A stretch of DNA of 64,000 nucleotides from Enoplosus armatus (lineage: Eukaryota > Chordata > Actinopteri > Centrarchiformes > Enoplosidae): positions 18,411,833 through 18,475,832 of the forward strand of contig NC_092189.1 of assembly GCF_043641665.1 (NCBI RefSeq), read 5' to 3'. How positions within the stretch are numbered: the first letter of the stretch is position 1; the number at the start of each line of letters is the position of its first letter. Below the pieces are notes generated by a model. It worked only from the letters and a program-made list of their open reading frames with translations, ran no database searches and was not told the DNA's origin. Shown here one piece after another: positions 61,048 through 64,000 of the stretch. Both the position numbers and the translations under genes were made by a program.

Positions 61048-63160
61048 CAACTCATCCAGTGCCAGTTGAGAGAGTCCACTGTGTTATAAGGTGGGGTTGG
61101 CCTGTTATGTTCCGCCCCAATAACCCTGTGACCCTGAAAAATGACCTAAAGCATGAGCAGGTGATTTGGAAGAGAAGGGATATTTGTGATATCAAGGAAG
61201 ATTTAATCCAATCTGCTGCTGGAATTCTGAGATAACTGTAACAACCATAGCCTTGGATATAATCAGAATAACCTCACACATACTGTAGCTGGGTGATTTA
61301 TGGCAAACAATCCCCATCTCATCAAACACAGGTCGTAGGTTAACTGCCTCCCTCATTTACCAGTCTATCATGGAACACATCAATGCACTCCTGCATCCAA
61401 CGGCAAGATGACGTGAACAGAAAATCATATTCACCCGCCAGATTTGCACCACAGAGCAAAATTTTCACATGCACTGTTTTGGGCAAATGTTAACATATGT
61501 TGAAGACATAAAATGATCCGCAAATACTGCACAAAGATTGTTTTTACTGGCTGCCGTGGAAACAAGGCTAATATGGAGCCACTGTAGGTGTTCCATGTTT
61601 CGTTCCTTGCTGAGCCACAAGTCAGGTTTTGCCTCTCTTTTCAGCCATTTGACGTTACAAGGAATGGTTTTGGTTGACATGAAGTGGTGTTTTAAATATA
61701 TTCACTTGGTGCTGTGCAATATTCAAGACAAAAACATCTGGACAAATGCAGTGGATCCAAAATGCATAAAGTGGGAATTTTACGATGGCTGCCACTGTCA
61801 GTGCAGAGCTAAGATTTCCAATATGCCCAGTCGGTCTTCCATGTGTAAGAGGGATCAGGCATCCATATTGATTGTGTCTTAATGACTTAATGAAATACAA
61901 CACAAAATAGAGCATCAGGTAACATTTATCTCTGGGTGATACTCATCATGTACAAACTGAGATTAGCAAAAGCTCAATAACAAAAAGTACTTGATTCACT
62001 CTTGTATTCATGACAAATTAATTTCCAAGTCTACTGAGTTTCAGTTACATTAAGATTCTTTGATCAATCTTGATTTTTGTTGCATTGATGTTTTCCTTTT
62101 AGTGGCTCTGTGAGAGGTTTAAAACTGAAGAACTGCCTCTGTGTGTACATACTGTGTGTCTTTTATCAGTCCAAGTCAAGGTCTTCTGTGTTTCTGCTTA
62201 ATGTCTCCATTACAGCTGGATGTATTTAGGATTAGATGATATAGAAAAAACACACACACACACACTAACACGCAGTCTGTCTTCTGATAAAACTCAGAGA
62301 TGTTTCATGTTAGTCCAGCGCTATCAAGTTTTCCCATTCCTCCACAAATTTTCCAAGACACGTTTTGTTTTTGAGTCAGCACTGCATGATAAACACATTA
62401 TCACAGCTACATGATGTCAGTGTCAAACAGAAACCGCACTCCAAACTCCAATTTCAGAATTTTCATTCATTTCATTTTTGTAATTGATAGCTGCTGTGGC
62501 TCTAATAGTGCGTAGAAAATACTTCATGAGAAAAGGCCAAACCACTGAAAATGTACTGTAGAAATATACTGGCTGCAATAGAAAAATACCACTATAGTAC
62601 AATATTCAGTGCTGAAAGACGTCTGTCACCTTCCAATAGTTGCAGCATTTTCTAAGGGGAGGTAGCAAAATGTTTATCAACTGCATGACTCTGACCAAGA
62701 AGCAACATATATGTCACATGAGTGAAGATTTCTTAAAGCAAGATTCAGTGTGAGAACAATACAGAAAATGGGGATCAAGTGATGGTGGTGACAAGCGGTA
62801 TTTGGAAGCCATCTTTGCTCTCTGGACTTCTGAGTCTGTCTCTGTTTTGTGTCGAGTGCTGCAGTGCTGCTATGGATACATATTTGAGGAAATCTATGAC
62901 ACACATATGGTCATCTCATCTCTTCTTGCCAAAAGGCTGAAAGACTGAAATGTCTATCAGTCAGCAGGTGTCCCCCCCCTCCCCCTCCCTGCTGCATACA
63001 CATACACATACACATTCACACACTGATGCAGGCTCATGCACAAGCAAACACACAAATACACATGATCAACAGAGCCCTTCAGATCCCCCACTGTCCAGTT
63101 TCTGCAACCCATCCATCTTCCTCAACTGTCAGTTTACTGTCAAAGACCTTTTGAAAACAC

Positions 63161-63181
63161 TCACACACACACACACACACA
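63161..63181. repeat. (CA)n microsatellite
   Basis: About 10 units in a broadly CA-rich stretch (62990-63260). Confidence 0.9.
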
Positions 63182-64000
63182 TGCACACACACTGGTCTGA
63201 ATACCTCCACGCACACACACAAACCCAGGCATTAAAACACATACATGCTTAGAAATACTCACATGCATAAAAATATAGGGCGAGGAGCATACAGTCACAC
63301 GCATGCAAAAAAACCCACCTCAGCAGTCCTGCCTGTGAGTATTCATGTGTGTTTGAGTGACTGATGTCTTGCCAACCTCTGCAGGAGAAGGCAGCTCCAA
63401 AGTTGTGTATGGATGATAAACACTGCATGGTACACAGGCATCATATGGGCACACAAAAAGTCACTGCCAGCCATTTTCCATCCCTCACTCTCTCTCTCTC
63501 CAAAGTGTCTCTCCTTGTCTCTCTCTCATTTTCCCAACCAGGTGTTGAAAAGGAACATAAAACATTTCTGTTCCACCACGCCGCTGCTTTCAAGTTGAGA
63601 CTGCATGTGCGCATGGTGTTAATGACCCAGAGCCTTCAGATCTTTTGGTCTTTCCGTGTGTTTCTCCGTGTTTGCGACCACCTACAGTACGACCGCTACG
63701 TAATGCTCCCTCTCTTGCAACCTCAGCTCACGGTAAACTCAAATGCAGCCCTGCATCAATCATCTGGCCGAGCCAGGGCAAATACTGAAAGTGGCAGTCC
63801 TCAGCATCTTGCTCTGGTGTTTTCTTTTGTACCACATTTCTCAGAGAACACATGTCAATCAAACAGTGTGACGTCTTTTCGTGACTGTTCTGTTAACAGG
63901 GTCTGAATTTCTAACAGGTTGCACTCAGACTAACTTTTTCTTTCTGTTGAGCCATGGCAGTTTTTGTGTCTTATTCCTGCTGCCCAGTTTTTCTTCTGTT

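Larger units (their letters stand above)
34014..64000 (-). other. slit3: slit3 intron upstream of LRR4 exon (partial)
   Basis: At least 30 kb of intron, open at the right edge. I saw no exon matching Slit LRR1-LRR3 or LRRNT. 34.1-35.3 kb is rich in CA/GT repeats. 35.3-42.8 kb is mixed unique sequence with a possible regulatory block at 40.7-41.1 kb. 42.8-43.2 and 47.1-47.6 kb are purine-rich. 48.4-48.7 kb is a dispersed repeat. 48.7-53.2 kb is mostly unique AT-rich sequence. 54.1-54.6 kb carries a thrice-repeated 11-mer and 54.9-55.2 kb is purine-rich. 55.2-64 kb is largely unique AT-rich sequence with scattered CA repeats. Open frames here overlap low-complexity DNA or lack support. Confidence 0.85.

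Noticed and set aside
60837..61235. 132-codon plus-strand frame
   Set aside because: Hydrophobic first half from a pyrimidine-rich stretch and no recognisable domain; it covers the 12-bp inverted repeat by chance.
63364..63906. Longest non-repetitive open frame (180 codons, plus strand)
   Set aside because: The translation has no recognisable domain, includes a Ser/Leu run from a CT-rich stretch, and no start context, splice structure or polyadenylation signal supports it. Kept as non-coding unless homology is found.
1..64000. miR-218, which lies within SLIT2/SLIT3 introns
   Set aside because: Neither the mature sequence nor its complement is visible. In known vertebrate genes it lies in a later SLIT3 intron than those covered here.
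1..64000. CRISPR arrays, operons, prophage or bacterial defence systems
   Set aside because: Spliced vertebrate exons, microsatellites and non-coding structure exclude a bacterial origin; evenly spaced repeats are only simple sequence.

Overview
The window is eukaryotic and looks like intronic DNA from a ray-finned (teleost, probably percomorph) fish. The evidence is very dense (CA)n/(GT)n microsatellites, long polypurine/polypyrimidine tracts, dispersed non-autonomous repeats of types I recognise from percomorph genomes, and no long open reading frame over 64 kb. The only coding sequence I can assign confidently is two 72-nt exons on the minus strand, at 33942-34013 and 20529-20600. Spliced together they read in frame as two consecutive leucine-rich repeats of the first LRR domain of a Slit protein. 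The residues fit Slit3 better than Slit1 or Slit2. The gene runs right to left.

Layout: 34014-64000 is at least 30 kb of the intron 5' of the LRR4 exon. 20601-33941 is a complete 13.3-kb intron. 1-20528 is at least 20.5 kb of the intron 3' of the LRR5 exon. No further Slit exon was found; the first three LRRs must lie beyond 64000 and the sixth LRR and LRRCT before position 1. miR-218, hosted by a later SLIT3 intron in other vertebrates, is absent.

The introns hold about 30 dinucleotide microsatellites, several strand-asymmetric purine/pyrimidine blocks, two inverted copies of one dispersed element lying on either side of both exons, a foldback element with 45-nt inverted ends, tRNA-like SINE remnants, LINE-type 3' tails, a diverged tandem repeat, and some CpG-retaining or homeobox-motif-rich stretches that could be enhancers. 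I found no RNA gene, CRISPR array, operon or other microbial system.

The most interesting observation is the 3' splice site of the LRR5 exon. A (TG)n microsatellite sits between a distant branch point and the AG, in an AG-free zone of about 100 nt, and a pyrimidine-rich tract lies just past the donor. This resembles the CFTR exon 9 arrangement. Because both exons are 72 nt and phase 2/2, skipping either would remove one LRR without a frameshift. Secondary observations are a near-perfect 19-bp hairpin, an unidentified ORF near the left end, RFX X-box-like sites (one inside a mobile element), and inverted repeats that could favour exon circularisation.
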